Below are positions 63,510-64,000 of a stretch of 64,000 nt of DNA, piece after piece. The DNA is from Janthinobacterium sp. SUN073. Lineage in GTDB: Bacteria; Pseudomonadota; Gammaproteobacteria; Burkholderiales; Burkholderiaceae_D. Location: NCBI RefSeq assembly GCF_030397665.1, contig NZ_JAPUBT010000004.1:124001-188000 (forward strand). The letters run 5' to 3'. The notes below the pieces were generated by a model, which saw nothing but the letters and a program-made list of their open reading frames with translations, was not told the origin of the DNA and did not search any database. Made by a program: the position numbers and the translations under genes. How positions within the stretch are numbered: position 1 is the stretch's first letter; each line of letters begins with the position of its first letter.

Positions 63510-64000
63510 ATGGCAGCCACCGCCCCCATCGAACAACTGATGCAACACATCGCCGCCGAGTACGACAATCTGTCGCGCCAGTTGAAAGTCATCGCCCAAT
63601 ACATTGAAAAGCACCGGGCCAGCCTGATGCTCGAACGCATCAGCGACATCGCCACCGCTTGCGACGTGCAGCCGTCCGCCATCGTGCGTTTCGCGCAGCG
63701 CTTCGGCTACACGGGCTTTTCCGAAATGCAAGATGTGTTCCGCCAGGCTTACACGGACCAGGCCGGCGCCACGCCCGATTACCAGCAGCGCATCCGCAAG
63801 CTCATTTCCACGCGCGACGCCGCCCTCAGCGCAGGCGACCTGACGCGCGAATTCGTCGGCGCCAGCCGTGCCGGCCTGGACGACCTGGCGGCAGGACTCG
63901 ACGACGCGCAGCTGGAAGCGGCCGTCAATCTGCTGTTAAAAGCGGACAATATCTATGTGATCGGCGTGCGCCGGTCCTTCCCGATCGCCTCCTACATCGC
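63510..64000 (+). CDS. RpiR/MurR-family regulator of the inositol operon (partial, 3' end outside window)
   Basis: The first 163 residues of an RpiR-type regulator are visible; the gene runs off the right edge. The N-terminal helix-turn-helix domain is LMLERISDIATACDVQPSAIVRFAQRFGYTGFSEMQDVFR (about residues 39-78). The SIS sugar-phosphate-binding domain begins near residue 130, with DNIYVIGVRRSFPIASYI matching its first strand. AAAGGA lies 6 bases before the ATG. It is divergent from the inositol operon and probably represses it until a phosphorylated intermediate binds. A clean palindrome lies in the spacer. Confidence 0.92.
   Translation, partial: MAATAPIEQLMQHIAAEYDNLSRQLKVIAQYIEKHRASLMLERISDIATACDVQPSAIVRFAQRFGYTGFSEMQDVFRQAYTDQAGATPDYQQRIRKLISTRDAALSAGDLTREFVGASRAGLDDLAAGLDDAQLEAAVNLLLKADNIYVIGVRRSFPIASYI

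Overview
The window looks like a chromosomal segment of a high-GC, motile betaproteobacterium. Protein style and gene content (a flgBCDEFGHIJKL run, recCBD, a PACE efflux pump, a nasS/nasT pair, an inositol operon with an IolC-aldolase fusion) suggest Oxalobacteraceae, most likely a Janthinobacterium-like strain. That assignment is inference from recalled family features; no database search was possible. I saw no rRNA, tRNA, CRISPR array, insertion sequence or prophage.

Layout. 1-11000: flagellar basal body, hook and hook-junction genes. flgA lies on the minus strand, divergent from flgBCDEFGHIJKL. A gene entering from the left edge ends in a FlgJ-type glucosaminidase tail, while the in-operon flgJ has only the rod-binding domain. 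An unrecognised gene with a flagellin-IN-like segment is appended behind flgL. 11000-18800: cyclic-di-GMP genes (an intact PAS-PAS-GGDEF-EAL protein and a degenerate EAL protein), a PACE efflux protein with a convergent LysR regulator, a DUF882/YcbK-like lipoprotein, a class II glutamine amidotransferase and a GNAT acetyltransferase. 18800-31800: mostly single genes. These are an orphan sulfate-binding protein, a LuxR-type regulator, an unknown lipoprotein, a Mop-type molybdate-binding protein, a DsrE-like protein, a LytS/LytT-type two-component pair, PbpG, an EamA exporter with its divergent LysR regulator, a chemoreceptor and a DsbA-like protein. 31760-44000: recC-recB-recD on the minus strand, preceded by a large CHASE-PAS hybrid histidine kinase. 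44000-46100: a LysR regulator divergent from a secreted cyclase-family hydrolase. 46060-53100: nasT and nasS-cobA (nitrate sensing and siroheme) on the minus strand, separated by a Fur-boxed fecI-fecR-TonB receptor cassette on the plus strand. 53160-64000: a myo-inositol catabolic operon on the minus strand (binding protein, permease, ATPase, iolC-aldolase fusion, iolD, iolE, iolB, mmsA/iolA) with a divergent RpiR-type regulator cut by the right edge.

How the genes work together. The flagellar genes build the rod, rings, hook and junction, and the neighbouring chemoreceptor and c-di-GMP genes fit control of motility. The inositol operon is a near-complete route: import, then inosose dehydration (IolE), ring hydrolysis (IolD), isomerisation (IolB), phosphorylation and probable aldol cleavage (the IolC fusion), and oxidation of the semialdehyde to an acyl-CoA. 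Only the first dehydrogenase (IolG) and the hydrolase/epimerase helpers are absent here. nasS and nasT would sense nitrate, and cobA supplies the siroheme precursor for nitrite reductase, whose structural genes are outside the window.

The points most worth a second look are the split of nasT from nasS by an iron-uptake cassette, the extra flagellin-IN-like gene behind flgL, the separation of FlgJ into two genes, the degenerate EAL protein, and several clean palindromes upstream of regulators.
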